Assembly: GCA_020849105.1 (NCBI GenBank)
Contig: JADLGW010000045.1
Span: forward strand, 1-64,000
Reading direction: 5' to 3'
Length of the DNA stretch: 64,000 nt
From: Phycisphaerales bacterium
Lineage (GTDB): Bacteria > Planctomycetota > Phycisphaerae > Phycisphaerales > UBA1924
The notes below the pieces were generated by a model. That model worked only from the letters and a program-made list of their open reading frames with translations. It did no database searches and was not told the origin of the DNA. Shown piece after piece: positions 62,762 to 64,000 of the stretch (positions are counted from its first letter, which is position 1; the number at the start of each line of letters is the position of its first letter). A program made the translations under genes and the position numbers.

Positions 62762-63298
62762 TCAGCGACGGCGACGGGTCGCGATCAGCCCGCCGAGGCC
62801 CAGCAGGGCGACGGAGCCCGGCGCGGGAACCTCCGCAAGCGTGATGACCACGTTGTCCCACTGGATGGTGTCACCGACGGCGTTGAACGAGTACCCGTTC
62901 ATGAACGTCACGGTGTACTGCCCGGGGCCGTCGAGCCCCGCGGTGACAAAGTCCATCTCCAGTTGGCCGCCCGCAGACCCGTCCGGCGGCGGGGTGCCGG
63001 TGCCCAGGGCGCCCCAGGCGCCGCCGGGGTTGCCGAAGGTCGGCCCGACCACGAAGGAGCCGTTGGGCCCCGTGATCGTCAGTTGCATGTCGGAGTTGTA
63101 CGCGAAGCCCAGCGTCTCCAGCATGGACGCGGAGAGGTGGAACCCGCTGACGGCGCCGCCGGCGTAGTTGAACACCTGGCTGGCCTGGGCGCCGAAGCCG
63201 TCCAGCGGCCCGGTCGACCCGAAGTTGAACACCTGGGCGCTCGCGGCCCCGGCGACGGTCATGAGCGCGGCGGCCGCGGCAAACGATGCGAACTTCAT
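62762..63298 (-). CDS. PEP-CTERM sorting-domain protein, 178 aa
   Basis: A signal peptide (residues 1-22, ending ASA) precedes a beta-rich body (VFNFGSTGPLDGFGAQ, GPGQYTVTFMNGYSF). The C-terminus carries the exosortase-type sorting signal: EVPAPGSVALLGLGGL followed by IATRRRR. The variant V-P-A-P is the common form in planctomycetes. It should be cut by an exosortase and attached to or released from the envelope. GGAG lies about 9 bases upstream of ATG 63298. Confidence 0.92.
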   Translation of the reverse strand: MKFASFAAAAALMTVAGAASAQVFNFGSTGPLDGFGAQASQVFNYAGGAVSGFHLSASMLETLGFAYNSDMQLTITGPNGSFVVGPTFGNPGGAWGALGTGTPPPDGSAGGQLEMDFVTAGLDGPGQYTVTFMNGYSFNAVGDTIQWDNVVITLAEVPAPGSVALLGLGGLIATRRRR

Positions 63299-63775
63299 GT
63301 CTCTTGTCTCCAGTTTCACGACACGAACGATCACTCGGGTCCGCACATGCGGCCGGTGAAACTCTCCAACATCGCCGATGTCCTGGAGAGGAACCCGGCG
63401 ACTGCCGATCGCGTTTGTCGGATGCGACCGTCTCTCTCTTCTCCCCGCCGCCTTTCGGCCGCGGCACCCCGAAGGGGCGAATGACAGCCCTCAGAATACC
63501 GCGCCGTGCTCGGTTCCACAAGGACAAACACGGAATCGCGCACGAAAAATATGGCGTGGGAAGTCGCGGTAATCTCGGTAATCCAGGGGGTTTTGGAGCG
63601 GGTAAACACACGGGTGCCGCCGCCGCGCGACCCGGCGGACGTGAACCCGGGCTGACCGCGGACGTCGCGGACCAACTCAACTCGCATGTGCGCGGGCAGT
63701 TCGTCGAACCGCCCACTGCGAGGCAGAGGGGCGAACCCCGGCATTTCCGCTTCACCCCGTGAAGTCTGCTGCGGC
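63299..63775. other. 477-base intergenic region, no gene supported
   Basis: Between the PEP-CTERM gene and atpD. A frame on the minus strand runs through 63331-63948 but overlaps the end of atpD in another frame, starts poorly and has no family features; I regard it as accidental. Near 63470-63480 is the hairpin-like CACCCCGAAGGGGCG. The upstream part is likely the promoter of the PEP-CTERM gene. Confidence 0.5.
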
Positions 63776-64000
63776 TTACCCCGCCGCCATCTTCGCGGCC
63801 TTGGCGCGGGCGTCGTCCAGCGTGCCGACGTACATGAACGCGCCCTCGGGCAGGTCGTCGCCCTCGCCGTTGGCGAGGCGCTCGAATGAGTCGATGGTCT
63901 GCTCCAGCGGCGTGTAGATGCCCTTGAACCCGGTGAACTGCTCGGCAACGAAGAACGGCTGCGAGAAGAACCGCTCGATCTTGCGGGCCCGGGCCACCGC
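63776..64000 (-). CDS. atpD: ATP synthase subunit beta, C-terminal end (cut by window edge)
   Basis: The last 74 residues of the F1 beta subunit. The order of blocks is exactly that of the family: [41 protein letters not shown] and [22 protein letters not shown]. The gene continues beyond position 64000, so the start and the catalytic part are outside the window. The usual atpC does not follow downstream: no epsilon-like frame is seen in the next 477 bases before the PEP-CTERM gene. Confidence 0.96.
   Translation of the reverse strand, partial: AVARARKIERFFSQPFFVAEQFTGFKGIYTPLEQTIDSFERLANGEGDDLPEGAFMYVGTLDDARAKAAKMAAG

Noticed and set aside
63331-63948. Possible atpC or other gene after atpD on the minus strand
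   Set aside because: The frame overlaps the atpD coding end in another phase, has no epsilon-subunit motifs and no convincing start; treated as accidental.

Overview
The window is high-GC DNA (about 65-70% by eye) from a bacterium that is very probably a planctomycete of the class Phycisphaerae. The evidence is the combination of a DNRLRE protein ending in paired GC-type dockerin repeats, a PEP-CTERM protein with a Pro-rich sorting signal and poly-Arg tail, very large surface proteins with an N-terminal 'LE.R.LL' motif (MEALENRVLLA, FEALESRTLLS), pseudopilins of the planctomycete type, paired Tat-exported Gfo/Idh proteins, and the dispersed repeat families found between genes. No plasmid, phage, IS or CRISPR feature was seen; this is chromosomal housekeeping DNA with accessory islands.

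Region by region. 1-7 kb (minus strand): tRNA-Asp, then a run read leftwards as rpe, a histidine-phosphatase-fold pseudoenzyme, accD, lnt, a HEAT-repeat lipoprotein, a coiled-coil membrane protein and a small membrane protein. 7-16 kb: a UDP-HexNAc pyrophosphorylase-like gene, an alpha/beta hydrolase, a large exported DUF4139-like protein, a BaiN-type flavoprotein coupled to a small membrane protein, an RluA-type pseudouridine synthase and a PD40 beta-propeller protein. 16-21.4 kb: the most unusual part, two divergent copies of one cassette (MauE/DoxX-like membrane protein, exported Cys-rich peptide, membrane-anchored helical protein, pseudopilin) on either side of lemA and its coupled partner, with a relic of a second lemA 3' end on the outer side. 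21.5-23.6 kb: smpB, a mosaic of hairpins and tandem repeats, hscB and an Asp/Glu racemase-family gene. 24-30 kb: one 2039-residue PPC-repeat surface protein. 30-37.6 kb: an FGE/SUMF1-like lipoprotein with two Gfo/Idh genes, apbE, a nucleoside-symporter-family MFS gene, a sugar-phosphate isomerase/epimerase and a GT2 glycosyltransferase. 37.6-47 kb: an M16 peptidase, an HExxH peptidase, phoU, eno, glyA, PIN-PhoH, DUF456 and two membrane-associated unknowns. 47-56 kb: a GC-dockerin protein, a DUF5658-like protein, a 1445-residue PQQ-propeller protein followed by two CxxxC-rich YkgJ-like proteins, and a double-domain glycosyltransferase. 56-64 kb: a cyclophilin fused to a surface-protein module, a GT2 gene, an MsbA-type ABC exporter, an Eis-like acetyltransferase, a PEP-CTERM protein and the 3' end of atpD, cut by the window edge.

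How the parts fit: much of the window concerns the envelope and secretion, namely lipoprotein acylation (lnt) beside several lipoproteins, exported propellers, surface giants and glycosyltransferases next to an ABC exporter. The cassette pair at 16-21.4 kb looks like a dedicated exported-peptide and redox-maturation unit linked to pseudopilins. I do not recognise it as a described system, and its function here is inference from architecture.
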